Assembly (NCBI GenBank): GCA_022822125.1
Contig: JAJECF010000071.1
Location: 1 to 32,102, forward strand
DNA: 32,102 nucleotides
Reading direction: 5' to 3'
Origin: Alphaproteobacteria bacterium
GTDB lineage: Bacteria > Pseudomonadota > Alphaproteobacteria > Bin95
Part shown: piece by piece, positions 1 to 8,250 of the stretch
Position numbering within the stretch: the first letter of the stretch is position 1
How the letters are laid out: every line of letters begins with the position of its first letter
Position numbers and translations under genes: made by a program
Notes under the pieces: model-generated
Database searches by the model: none
What the model was told of the DNA's origin: nothing
What the model saw: only the letters and a program-made list of their open reading frames with translations

Positions 1-757
1 TCCGGAACCCGACCACCCGGGGGATCAGCATGGAAATCGGCTGGTCCAGCATGGAGGCCTCGGCCTCGATCCCGCCGACTCCCCAGCCCAGGACGCCGAC
101 CCCGTTGATCATGGTGGTGTGGGAGTCCGTGCCGACCACCGTGTCCGGGTAGGCCTGCAGTACGCCCGCATTTTCCCTGGAGAAGATGACGCGCGCCAGA
201 TATTCGAGATTGACCTGATGCACGATTCCGCGGTCCGGCGGGACGACCTTGAAATTGGAAAATGCGTTTTGTCCCCACTTCAGAAAATTGTAACGTTCGC
301 GGTTGCGGCTGAATTCGAGCGCGGCATTCAGGTCAAAGGCCTGCTCGGAACCGAAGTGATCGACCTGCACGGAGTGATCGATGACCAGTTCTGCAGGCTG
401 TAGAGGATTGATTTTTTCCGGATCTCCGCCCAGTGACTTCATGGCATCGCGCATGGCCGCGAGATCGACCACGGCAGGGACACCCGTGAAGTCCTGCATC
501 AGCACGCGCGCCGGGCGAAACGCGATCTCCGCCCCGGCCTTGCGGTCCTTCAGCCAGGCGCCGAAGCCGGCGATGTCCTCGACCGCGACCGTGCGCCCGT
601 CCTCATGGCGCAGCAGGTTTTCGGCGAGGATGCGCAGCGAGACCGGCAGGCGCGAAAGGTCGCCCGCGGCCGCTTCCGCCGCCTCCAGCGCATAATAGTC
701 ATAATCCCTGCCGCCGACCCGAAGGGTCCGGCGCGCACCCAGGGTGTCGCGTCCCAT
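1..757 (-). CDS. acnA: Aconitate hydratase, N-terminal part (runs off the window)
   Basis: Aconitase A isomerises citrate to isocitrate in the TCA cycle using a 4Fe-4S cluster. Only the first 252 codons are present; the family is about 890-900 residues. The start ATG (757-755) has GGAGG ten bases upstream and opens [12 protein letters not shown], followed by the conserved DYYAL and [19 protein letters not shown] segments. The active-site-region motif [21 protein letters not shown] lies at about residues 207-228. The cluster-binding cysteines of the family lie further on, outside the window. It is transcribed away from the toxin-antitoxin pair. No frameshift is seen in the visible part. Confidence 0.96.
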   Translation of the reverse strand, partial: MGRDTLGARRTLRVGGRDYDYYALEAAEAAAGDLSRLPVSLRILAENLLRHEDGRTVAVEDIAGFGAWLKDRKAGAEIAFRPARVLMQDFTGVPAVVDLAAMRDAMKSLGGDPEKINPLQPAELVIDHSVQVDHFGSEQAFDLNAALEFSRNRERYNFLKWGQNAFSNFKVVPPDRGIVHQVNLEYLARVIFSRENAGVLQAYPDTVVGTDSHTTMINGVGVLGWGVGGIEAEASMLDQPISMLIPRVVGFR

Positions 758-863
758 GATGCGAAAGCCTCCACAGTCCCGAAATCCACGCAGGCCGGGG
801 TTTACACCCGAACGCGCCGGAGGCAAAGGGTTGGGGGAGTGCAAGGGCGAAGGGTCGTTCACA

Positions 864-1265
864 TTATTGGATGACGACTACACCCTCGGCATTCGCTGCG
901 GCCGCCAGGGCCCTGTCCAAGGTGGCAAGGTCGTCGCCGCGTCGCAATGCAGTTTCCAGATAAGCTGCATCGTAGGCGCTGAGGACGTGCTCTCGCGCGA
1001 GTTCCATGACGGTTTCCTCGTCATGGTTGCCGTCATGCTGGAGATGCAGTTCCCTCAGCCGCATCAGGAACCTGGTGCTGCCGACCCGGTCGATGCGTCG
1101 GCGCCGCTCGTTCACGACCAGAACGTTCCGGATTTCGTACCAGAAGATGCCCGGGATCACGCCACCGACGCGCGGTAGTTCGTCCAAAACCCTGTCAGCG
1201 GCCGACGCCCGCTCATCCGGGAAGCACCATGCCGCAGCGACCGATACGTCCAGAACGACCGCCAT
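864..1265 (-). CDS. vapC: PIN-domain toxin, VapC family
   Basis: A 133-residue PIN-domain protein, the usual VapC length. VapC toxins are Mg-dependent RNases that cleave tRNA or rRNA and are held inactive by a co-encoded antitoxin. The four acidic metal-binding residues can be placed at Asp6 (VVLDVS), Glu44 (FWYEIRN), Asp99 (SAYDAAYLE) and Asp117 (ATLDRAL), so the active site looks intact. Its start codon overlaps the antitoxin stop as TGATG, indicating translational coupling. The target RNA cannot be read from sequence. Confidence 0.9.
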   Translation of the reverse strand: MAVVLDVSVAAAWCFPDERASAADRVLDELPRVGGVIPGIFWYEIRNVLVVNERRRRIDRVGSTRFLMRLRELHLQHDGNHDEETVMELAREHVLSAYDAAYLETALRRGDDLATLDRALAAAANAEGVVVIQ

Positions 1266-1498
1266 CAGGCGCGGCCCTCGTCCCGTGCGGCTGCAATGTC
1301 CCGGGCGGAGACTCGCTGCCGTCGTGCCCGTTCCCGCCTGAGCAGTGCTGCTGTTTCCGCAATCGGCCTGTTCAGCGGCACAATCCGGGCTGCCGGCACG
1401 CCGTCGCGCGCGATAATCACATCTTCTCCGGCTTCTGCCTGAGCGACCAGGTGAGACAGCCGCGCCTTTGCTTCCCCGATATTGACAGTCCGGGACAT
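1265..1498 (-). CDS. Phd/YefM-type antitoxin partner of the PIN toxin
   Basis: A 77-residue antitoxin of the Phd/YefM fold: an N-terminal DNA-binding part opening MSRTVNIGEAKARLSHLV, the typical IIARDGVPAARIVPL strand, and a basic C-terminal tail that would wrap the toxin. The ATG at 1498-1496 is preferred over a start 21 codons upstream because GGGAGG lies just 5' of it and the family begins this way. The stop overlaps the vapC start (TGATG). Such antitoxins usually autoregulate the operon together with the toxin. Confidence 0.86.
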   Translation of the reverse strand: MSRTVNIGEAKARLSHLVAQAEAGEDVIIARDGVPAARIVPLNRPIAETAALLRRERARRQRVSARDIAAARDEGRA

Positions 1499-1650
1499 GA
1501 CATCCGCCTCCCAGAGTTGCAGCCAGGCTGCTATTCGATACAGCGCTTCCTGCCTGGTCAAGGCTTGGTCTTGCCTAGAGGCGGCGGCCCCGCATTTGCA
1601 GCATTTGCGCCGCCTTGCTATCTCCCGGAGGCATCGGGGGAGCGAAGTTC

Positions 1651-2874
1651 TTGCGTATCGAAGTGATCTGCACCGGCGACGAGGTGCTGAGCGGCAAGAC
1701 CGTCAACACCAATTTCAGCCGCCTCAGCCGGCGCCTGACCGAGCTCGGCCTGCCGGTGCAGCGCGAGACCACGGTGGGCGACGACCGCGCGGAACTGCGC
1801 GCCGCCTTCGACGCCGCCGCCGGGCGGGCGGACGCCGTGATCGTGAACGGAGGGCTCGGGCCCACCGTGGACGATCTCAGCCAGGAAGTGGCGGCGGAAG
1901 CGGCGGGTGTGGCGCTCGGCCTCAGGCCCGAATGGCTGGAGACGATCCAGGCCTTCTACCGCCGGCGCGGGCGCGAAATGCCGCCCAACAACCGCAAGCA
2001 GGCCATGCTGCCGGAGGGCGCTGAGTTGATCGACAACCCCGTCGGCACGGCCTGCGGCTTCGCGCTCGATATCGGCGGGGCGCGCTTTTTCTTCACTCCC
2101 GGCGTGCCGTCCGAACTCGATGTGATGACCGAGAACGAACTGATCCCGCGCCTGCGCGCCATGAGCGGCATCGACGCCGTCATCCATCTCAAGCGCTTCC
2201 ATTCCTTCGGCATCGGCGAGTCCCGCGCCGACCATCTGCTCGCGGGCATCGAGGCGATGGACGCACAGGGCCGGGTCAAGCTCGGCTTCCAGTCGCACTA
2301 CCCGCAGCTGGAGACCAAGCTCGCCGTCGCCGCGCCGACGACCGAGGCGGCGGAGGCGCTGCTGGCGCCGATAGCAGCGGAAGTGCGCGCGCGGCTCGGC
2401 CATTTCATCGTCGCCGAGGACGACAGCACGCTGGAAGGTGCGGTGCTGGAGCGCCTCGGCGCGCTAGGCGGCACGCTCAGCACGGTCGAGACCGGTTCTC
2501 ACGGGGGGCTCGGCGCACGGTTGGCGGCCGCCGACGCGGAGGGCGGCGTGTTCCGGCGCGCGTCCTCCGGTAATAGCGCGGCCGCCGTGGCGCGGTCGCT
2601 GGGCCTGCCGGACGACGCTTCGCCTATCGAGCTCGCCGAAGGCGTGCGCCGGGCGGACGGAGCGACGCACGGCCTTGCCGCCGTCATCGACGCGGGAACC
2701 GGAGAGGTGCGAATTGCGCTTACCGGGCCGGAGGACGGCTTCGAGCGCACTGCGCTTCTGATCGGCGGTGCGAGGCGGGCGCGGGACGGCGGCGTGGAAC
2801 TGGCGCTCGACTGCCTGCGGCGAAGCCTCTCCGGCGCGCCGGTGGACCAGAAGATCGATTTTGAGAAGGCGTGA
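1651..2874 (+). CDS. CinA-family protein: molybdopterin-binding-fold domain plus degenerate nicotinamide-nucleotide amidase domain
   Basis: A 407-residue protein with CinA architecture. The N-terminal MoCF domain is clear, with IEVICTGDEVLSGKTVNTN at the start and GGLGPTVDD at about 67-75. A TTG start at 1651 is chosen because GGGGGAG precedes it and the first residues then match CinA (M-R-I-E-V); an earlier in-frame TTG at 1615 would add 12 residues with no family support. The C-terminal domain normally deamidates nicotinamide mononucleotide and carries an ESCTGG motif. Here the matching place reads ETGSHGG (about 280-286) and later conserved parts are also poor, so amidase activity is doubtful. 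It lies 40 bases upstream of the hydrolase gene. Confidence 0.87.
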   Translation: MRIEVICTGDEVLSGKTVNTNFSRLSRRLTELGLPVQRETTVGDDRAELRAAFDAAAGRADAVIVNGGLGPTVDDLSQEVAAEAAGVALGLRPEWLETIQAFYRRRGREMPPNNRKQAMLPEGAELIDNPVGTACGFALDIGGARFFFTPGVPSELDVMTENELIPRLRAMSGIDAVIHLKRFHSFGIGESRADHLLAGIEAMDAQGRVKLGFQSHYPQLETKLAVAAPTTEAAEALLAPIAAEVRARLGHFIVAEDDSTLEGAVLERLGALGGTLSTVETGSHGGLGARLAAADAEGGVFRRASSGNSAAAVARSLGLPDDASPIELAEGVRRADGATHGLAAVIDAGTGEVRIALTGPEDGFERTALLIGGARRARDGGVELALDCLRRSLSGAPVDQKIDFEKA

Positions 2875-2914
2875 GGGCGGGCCGCAGGGTCCGGCCCGCG
2901 GGGGAGCGATTGCC

Positions 2915-3631
2915 ATGAGCCCGGTGCTGTTTCTTCACGGCGAGCATTTCACCGCCATGGGCGGACCGTTCCTCGACCTGCTGGGCGCGGGCCGAGTGCT
3001 GCATGCGCCGCTCTATCCGGGCTATGACGGCGAATCGCCCGACCCGGATTTCCGCAGCGTGGACGACCTCGCCTACCGCTATCTGGATCTGCTGGAGGAG
3101 CTGGACGCACGAGACGTCACCCTGGTCGGCGCCTCGCTCGGCGGATGGGTTGCGCTCGAGATGGCGGTGCGGGACCGCTCGCGCATAGCCCGCATGGCGT
3201 TGCTCGCCCCCGTTGGCGTCAAGCTCTCGGGACGCGAGGAGCGGGATTTCGCCGACCTGCCCTTCATGCGCGAGGCCGAGACGGCCCGCACGCTCTTCCA
3301 CGACCCTGCCCGCTGGGCGCCGGACCATGCCGCGCTCGACGAGGCGGCGGTGGAGACACTCGCGCTGGAGCGCCAATGGGCGGCCCGGTATGGCTGGAAG
3401 CCCTATATGCACAATCCCGTCCTGGCGAAATGGCTGCACCGCGCCGCCGTGCCGACACTGGTGCTCTGGGGCGAGAGCGACGGTTTCGCGACGCCCGAAT
3501 ACGGCCGCAAGCTGGCGGCCCGGCTGCCCGATGCGCGCTTCGAGACCGTCGCCGGCGCCGGCCACTACCCCCATATCGAACAGGCCGATGCGACCGCCGG
3601 GGCGGTTCTGGCCTTTCTGGAGAACGCATGA
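2915..3631 (+). CDS. Alpha/beta-fold hydrolase
   Basis: A 238-residue serine hydrolase. The visible triad is Ser74 in the elbow GASLGG, Asp189 (LWGESDG) and His217 (GAGHYPH); FLHGE near the N-terminus supplies the oxyanion-hole region. The start at 2915 has GGGGAG eight bases upstream. Its stop overlaps the start of the luciferase-like gene (ATGA), so the two are translationally coupled. It opens the apparent catabolic operon and probably cleaves an ester, lactone or C-C bond made by its neighbours; the substrate is unknown. Confidence 0.9.
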   Translation: MSPVLFLHGEHFTAMGGPFLDLLGAGRVLHAPLYPGYDGESPDPDFRSVDDLAYRYLDLLEELDARDVTLVGASLGGWVALEMAVRDRSRIARMALLAPVGVKLSGREERDFADLPFMREAETARTLFHDPARWAPDHAALDEAAVETLALERQWAARYGWKPYMHNPVLAKWLHRAAVPTLVLWGESDGFATPEYGRKLAARLPDARFETVAGAGHYPHIEQADATAGAVLAFLENA

Positions 3632-4782
3632 TGCAGGTCTGGCATTTCAGCGAAATGGCCTACCACCCGGGCTGGGAATTTCTGAACGAAGGCCTGCGCA
3701 ATGTGATCCCCAGCCGGGTTTACGATCCCGCAATCGGCGCAGACCTCTATCACCGCTATCTCGACGAATGGGCGCTCTGCGACCGGCTCGGCCTCAACAT
3801 CATGGTGAACGAGCACCATGCCACGGCGACCTGCACCACCTCGGTCTGCACGATCCCGATGGCGATCCTGGCGCGCGAGACCCGGAAGGCCCGGCTGCTC
3901 TGCCTCGGCATGCCGATCGGCAACCGCATGGACGCGGTCCGCGTGGCCGAGGAATACGCCATGCTGGATGTCATCAGCCGCGGCCGGGTGGAAATGGGCT
4001 TCGTCAAGGGCGCGCCCTTCGAGATCAACCCCGCCAACTCCAATCCGGCGGAGCTGGAGGAACGCTTCTGGGAGGCGCACGACCTGATCGTCAAGGCGCT
4101 CACCTCGCATGACGGCCCGTTCAACTGGGAAGGCCGCCACTACCACTACCGCGAAGTTAATGTCTGGCCGCGCCCCTGGCAGCAGCCGCATCCACCGATC
4201 TGGATGACGGTAGCGAGCCCCGGCTCCGCCGCCCGCATCGGCCGCAAGGGCTATGTCATCGCCGCGCTCAACACGGGCTATATCCACACGCCCGTGGTCT
4301 ATGGCGCCTACCGGGAGAGCGCGGCCGAAACCGGTATCGCCGCCGGGCCGGACCGCTTCGCCTATCTCTGCATTATCGGCGTCGGCGAGACCGAGGCCGA
4401 GGGCAAGCGGCGCGCGCATGCAATTCTCGACTACAGCCGGACGACGCCGCGCGTCCAGTCCCAGTTCTTCTATCCTCCGGGCTACGCGCCCGCCGGCCCG
4501 ACCGCCGCCATGATCCGCAGCTCCGAACGCCTCATCCAGCGCCGCGACGGGTCGAGCTTCCGGATGCAGGACGGGACGGTCGAGGACTATATGGCCGCCG
4601 GCGTCGCCTTCGCCGGCACGCCGGCGCAGGTGGTCGGACAGGTGGAGGAATTCGCCGAGGCCGTCGGCGGCTTCGAGCATTTGCTGATGATGGGACAGGG
4701 TGGTTTCCTCAGCCACGAGGACACGGTTGCCAACCTCACGCTCTTCTCCGAGGAAGCGCTCCCCGCCATCGCCGGGCTCTGA
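3628..4782 (+). CDS. LLM-class flavin-dependent oxidoreductase (luciferase-like monooxygenase)
   Basis: A 384-residue TIM-barrel protein of the bacterial luciferase-like superfamily, which uses FMN or F420 to oxygenate or oxidise small molecules. Family marks are NEHHATATCTTS (about residues 63-74), RVAEEYAMLDVISRGRVEMGFVKG, and a C-terminal substrate segment with FAGTPAQVVGQVEEF. Two adjacent ATGs (3628 and 3631) are possible starts; the first overlaps the hydrolase stop. Pairing with an alpha/beta hydrolase is common for such monooxygenases, the hydrolase handling the oxidised product. The substrate cannot be inferred. Confidence 0.9.
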   Translation: MMQVWHFSEMAYHPGWEFLNEGLRNVIPSRVYDPAIGADLYHRYLDEWALCDRLGLNIMVNEHHATATCTTSVCTIPMAILARETRKARLLCLGMPIGNRMDAVRVAEEYAMLDVISRGRVEMGFVKGAPFEINPANSNPAELEERFWEAHDLIVKALTSHDGPFNWEGRHYHYREVNVWPRPWQQPHPPIWMTVASPGSAARIGRKGYVIAALNTGYIHTPVVYGAYRESAAETGIAAGPDRFAYLCIIGVGETEAEGKRRAHAILDYSRTTPRVQSQFFYPPGYAPAGPTAAMIRSSERLIQRRDGSSFRMQDGTVEDYMAAGVAFAGTPAQVVGQVEEFAEAVGGFEHLLMMGQGGFLSHEDTVANLTLFSEEALPAIAGL

Positions 4783-4856
4783 CCCGCCTTCCCGCTTGCC
4801 GCACGGGGGCTGGCGGAGGACAATCCCGGCTCCTGATAGAGGGAGGAGACGAGGCC

Positions 4857-5816
4857 ATGTCGGTCATTCTGGGCAGCGGGGAGCACCGCTACCGGGTCGT
4901 CGAGGACTGGGCGAAGCTGCCGGACGGCTGGGAGTTCCGCGATGTCGCCGCGGTCGCGGTGGACAGCAAGGACCGGGTCTATGTCTTCAACCGCGGCGAG
5001 CACCCGATGATCGTGTTCGACCGCGAGGGTAATTTCCTGCGCTCCTGGGGCGAGGGCCAATTCCCCCGCGCCCACGGCATCCATATCGGCCCGGACGAGA
5101 CGCTGTACCTCACCGACGATGGCGCGCACACGGTCACCCGATGCACGCCGGAGGGCAAGGTGCTGATGTCGCTCGGCGTGCCCGGCACGCCGGCGCCGTT
5201 CATGAGCAACGAGCCCTTCCACCGCTGCACCCACACGGCGCTTTCGCCGGACGGGCACCTCTTCGTCTCGGACGGCTACGGCAATGCCTGCGTCCACAAA
5301 TACACGCCCGACGGCAAGCTGGTGAAGACCTGGGGCGAGAGCGGCTCCGATCCCGGACAGTTCAACATCGTCCACAATATCGTCGCTGACGACGAGGGCT
5401 GGATCTATGTCGCCGACCGCGAGAACCACCGCGTCCAGGTGTTCGATACGGAGGGGCGCTACGAGGCGCAGTGGAACAATCTCCACCGGCCTTGCGGGCT
5501 CTATATGCCGCGCGGCTCCTGCCCGCATTGCTTCATCGGCGAGCTCGGGCCGGGCATGGCCGTCAACCGCCATCACCCCAATCTCGGCCCCCGCCTTTCC
5601 ATCGTGACCAATGAGGGCGAGCTGGTAGCCCGGCTCGGCGGCGAGGACGGGGCGGGGCTGGAGCCCGGCAAGTTCCTCGCCCCGCACGGCCTCGCTGTGG
5701 ACAGCCGCGGCGACATCTATGTGGGCGAGGTCGCCTATACCAACTGGCCGGCGAGCTTCGGCAACGAACCCCGGCCCCGCTGGCTGCGCACCCTGCAAAA
5801 ACTCGAAAAGCTCTGA
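4857..5816 (+). CDS. NHL-repeat beta-propeller resembling peptidyl-alpha-hydroxyglycine alpha-amidating lyase (PAL)
   Basis: A 319-residue six-bladed propeller with NHL repeats. The order of signature segments matches the PAL domain of animal peptide-amidating enzymes: Arg46 (FNRGEH), His73 (RAHGI), Tyr141 (DGYGN), His173 (IVHNI), Arg188 (ADREN) and His277 (APHGLAVD). In PAL the equivalent histidines hold Zn and the Tyr/Arg residues act in N-dealkylation of a carbinolamide. No signal peptide is seen, so it is probably cytoplasmic. GGAGG lies 5' of the ATG. A small-molecule lyase or hydratase role in the operon is likelier than peptide amidation, but that is inference. Confidence 0.85.
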   Translation: MSVILGSGEHRYRVVEDWAKLPDGWEFRDVAAVAVDSKDRVYVFNRGEHPMIVFDREGNFLRSWGEGQFPRAHGIHIGPDETLYLTDDGAHTVTRCTPEGKVLMSLGVPGTPAPFMSNEPFHRCTHTALSPDGHLFVSDGYGNACVHKYTPDGKLVKTWGESGSDPGQFNIVHNIVADDEGWIYVADRENHRVQVFDTEGRYEAQWNNLHRPCGLYMPRGSCPHCFIGELGPGMAVNRHHPNLGPRLSIVTNEGELVARLGGEDGAGLEPGKFLAPHGLAVDSRGDIYVGEVAYTNWPASFGNEPRPRWLRTLQKLEKL

Positions 5817-5825
5817 GCCCGGCAG

Positions 5826-6743
5826 ATGGTTCCCGAACCTGAAATCATCGAGACCCGCATCCACGCCGTCCTGCCGGACGAGTTGCGGATTACCGACCGC
5901 GAAAGCGCCTTTACCCGCGAGATCTTCCGCGGCCAGAAGGTCGGCTCCTTCCTGGAGGGACCGGCCTTCGACGGGGCCGGCAATCTCTTCATGGTCGATA
6001 TCGCCTTCGGGCGCATCCTGAAGCTGGCCCCGGACGGCGCCTGGTCGGTGACCGCGCAATATGATGGCCACCCCAACGGCATGAAGCTGCACCGGGACGG
6101 GCGGCTGTTCGTCGCCGACCGCCAGAACGGCGTGATGGTCGTCGATCCGGTCAGCGGCCGCGTCGAGACCTTTCTCGGGCCCGACCGCCTGCCCGGCTAC
6201 AAGGGGCTGAACGATCTCTTCTTCGCCTCGAACGGCGACCTCTATTTCACCGACCAGGGCGCGAGCGGCCTCCACGACCCGACCGGGCGCGTATTCCGGT
6301 TGTCCGCCTCCGGCAAGCTCGACTGCCTGCTGTCCAATGCGCCGAGCCCGAACGGCCTCGTCATGAACCCGGCGGAAACCGAGCTCTATGTAGCCGTGAC
6401 GCGCGATAATGCGGTCTGGCGGGTGCCCTTCCGGGAGGACGGCACGGTGCATCGGGTGGGCCTCTTCTGCCGGCTCATCGGCGGCATGGGGCCGGACGGC
6501 ATGGCGGTGGACCGCGCCGGTAATCTCGCCGTTGCGCATGCGGGCGGCGGGCAGGTCTGGCTCTGGTCGTCGAACGGGCTGCCTACGCACCGGGCCCTCG
6601 CCTGCGACGGCGGCCTGCTCACCACCAATGTCGCCTATGGCGGGCCGGAGGGGCGCACGCTGTTCATCACCAACTCGCTCAGCGAGAATGTGCTGGCGGC
6701 CGATATGCCGGAGCCGGGCGAACCGATGTTCGGGCCCGCCTGA
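5826..6743 (+). CDS. SMP-30/gluconolactonase-family protein
   Basis: A 305-residue six-bladed propeller of the SMP-30/LRE family, metal-dependent lactonases. Family features include LEGPAFD with Glu44 as likely metal ligand, GLNDLFFASNGDLYFTDQG, a PNGLVMNPAETELYVA strand, and GMGPDGMAVDRAGNL with the likely ligand Asp. It starts nine bases after the PAL-like gene stop. Hydrolysis of a sugar or other lactone is the usual role. Two different propellers side by side suggest successive steps on one substrate. Confidence 0.9.
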   Translation: MVPEPEIIETRIHAVLPDELRITDRESAFTREIFRGQKVGSFLEGPAFDGAGNLFMVDIAFGRILKLAPDGAWSVTAQYDGHPNGMKLHRDGRLFVADRQNGVMVVDPVSGRVETFLGPDRLPGYKGLNDLFFASNGDLYFTDQGASGLHDPTGRVFRLSASGKLDCLLSNAPSPNGLVMNPAETELYVAVTRDNAVWRVPFREDGTVHRVGLFCRLIGGMGPDGMAVDRAGNLAVAHAGGGQVWLWSSNGLPTHRALACDGGLLTTNVAYGGPEGRTLFITNSLSENVLAADMPEPGEPMFGPA

Positions 6744-6774
6744 GCCGGCGGCGGCAAAACGGGGAGACGGAATC

Positions 6775-7224
6775 ATGGTGGAAAAGGCGGCGCCGGTCGG
6801 CATCAACCATGTGGCGCTGGAGGTGGGCGACATCCAGGAGGCGCTGGACTTCTATGGCGGCTTCCTTGCGTTCGAGGTCGCGCGGCAGAGCGAGACGGCG
6901 GCCTTCGTCTATTTCGGCGATCAGTTCATCAATTTCTCCCTGGGCCGATGGCAGGGGCCGGACGACAACCGCCATTTCGGCATCGCCGTGGACGACAAGG
7001 AGCTCGCCATCCGGCGGCTGGAGGAAATGGGAGTCGAATTGCTCGAAGGGCCGTTCACCGACTTCCTCGACCCCTGGGGCAACCGGGTGGAGCTCACCAC
7101 CTACACGAAAATCCAGTTCACCAAGGCGGACCATGTGCTGCGCGGCATGGGTCTCGGCCATCTCGAAAAGGCGCCGGAGGCGTTGCAGGAGCTCGCTGCC
7201 AAGGGCATGGCGCCAGGCGAATGA
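6775..7224 (+). CDS. VOC-family protein (glyoxalase/extradiol dioxygenase fold)
   Basis: A 149-residue single-unit VOC protein. Metal ligands of the fold are placed at His12 (GINHVALEV), His67 (NRHFGIAVDD) and Glu106 (DPWGNRVELTTY). The ATG at 6775 follows GGGGAGACGG; longer in-frame extensions run through the SMP-30 gene and are not credible. VOC proteins include lyases, isomerases, dioxygenases and epimerases, so the reaction is open. It sits 28 bases upstream of the selenoprotein gene and probably shares its transcript. Confidence 0.88.
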   Translation: MVEKAAPVGINHVALEVGDIQEALDFYGGFLAFEVARQSETAAFVYFGDQFINFSLGRWQGPDDNRHFGIAVDDKELAIRRLEEMGVELLEGPFTDFLDPWGNRVELTTYTKIQFTKADHVLRGMGLGHLEKAPEALQELAAKGMAPGE

Positions 7225-7252
7225 CCGCAACCCGGCGACGAGGAGGACAACG

Positions 7253-8185
7253 ATGAGCGCGCGTTTCGGCTTTGCGCCGGCAGAGGACCGGCCGATCCCC
7301 TATCTGGACCGCATCCGCCGCTATTACCAGACGCTGGGCTACGGCAAGCCCTATGAATGGGCGCATTATGTCGAGACGCCATTCGCCCGGCTGGAGAAAC
7401 CGCTGGCGGAGTCGCGGGTCGCGCTGATTACGACGGCGGCGCCCTACCAGGCGGGCAAGGGCGACCAGGGCCCGGGCGCGCCCTACAACGCGGCCGCCAA
7501 GTTCTACAGCGTCTATTCCGGCGACAGCGCCTCGGACCCGGACCTGCGCATCTCCCATATCGCCATCGACCGCGACCACACCACGGCCGAGGACATAGGC
7601 ACCTGGTTCCCGCTCCGCCAGCTTCGCGCGGCGGCGGAAGAAGGGCGGATCGGGGAGCTCGCGCCGCGCTTCCACGGCGCGCCCACAAACCGCAGCCACG
7701 CGGCGACCATCGAGGTGGACGCGCCGGAATTGCTGGCGCGCTGCCGCGAGGACGGGGCGGATGCGGTTCTTCTCGCCGCCAACTGACCGGTGTGCCACCA
7801 GACCGTGAGTCTGGCCGCACGCGCGCTCGAAGCCGCCGGCATCCCCACCGTCGTCATGGGCTGCGCCAGGGACATCGTTGAGCATGCCGGCGTGCCGCGC
7901 TTCCTGTTCAGCGACTTCCCGCTCGGCAACCCTGCGGGACGCCCGCACGACCCGGACTCGCAGCGCGAGACGCTCGCGCTTGCGCTCCGGCTGCTGGAAA
8001 GCGCGCCGGGCCCGAACACGACGGTGCGCAATCCGCTCCGCTGGTCCGACGACCCGTCCTGGAAACGCGACTTCTCCAATATCGACCTGGTGCCACCGGA
8101 GGAGATCGCGCGGCGCCGCGCGGAGTTCGACCGCATCAAGGAAGTGGCGAAGATCCAGCGCGAAGAGGATGCGGCGGCCGGCTGA
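7253..8185 (+). CDS. PrdB/GrdB-like selenoprotein, Sec at in-frame TGA 7784-7786
   Basis: A 310-residue protein when TGA at 7784-7786 is read as selenocysteine (Sec178). The start ATG at 7253 has a perfect AGGAGG. Both sides of the TGA are one continuous homologous protein: the N-part has VALITTAAP and LRQLRAAAEEGRIGEL, and the join DAVLLAAN-U-PVCHQTVSLAARALEAAGIPTVV matches the PrdB D-proline reductase subunit (and GrdB group) at its Sec, forming a UxxC redox pair with Cys181. A SECIS-like hairpin lies immediately downstream (7790-7820). PrdB and GrdB reductively cleave C-N bonds in anaerobes; here the setting is a catabolic operon with a luciferase-like monooxygenase, so the substrate is probably different. 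If TGA were a stop, a 177-residue product without the UxxC motif would result. No Sec-synthesis genes are in the window. Confidence 0.88.
7790..7820 (+). promoter_or_regulatory. Candidate bacterial SECIS element
   Basis: Just 3' of the in-frame TGA the RNA can fold into an 11-bp hairpin. The upper stem CCAGAC/GTCTGG (7798-7803 with 7809-7814) closes a five-base loop CGTGA containing GU. The lower stem GTGTG/CGCAC (7790-7794 with 7816-7820) includes one G-U pair and is separated by a small internal loop. About 17 bases separate the TGA from the loop, close to the spacing in E. coli fdhF, where SelB binds a GU-containing apical loop. It lies inside the coding region, as bacterial SECIS elements must. 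Confidence 0.8.
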
Positions 8186-8250
8186 CCGGGCGCGCAATCC
8201 GGGCTATACCGGGCGCGGCGAACGGAGCCCGCAAGCAAGGAGCGCCCGCG

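Noticed and set aside
3565..4716. Long antisense reading frame opposite the LLM gene
   Set aside because: The + strand protein has clear family motifs; the antisense product is a GC-skew shadow rich in Arg, Ala and Pro without domains. The same holds for long antisense frames opposite cinA, the propeller genes, katG and pdxH.
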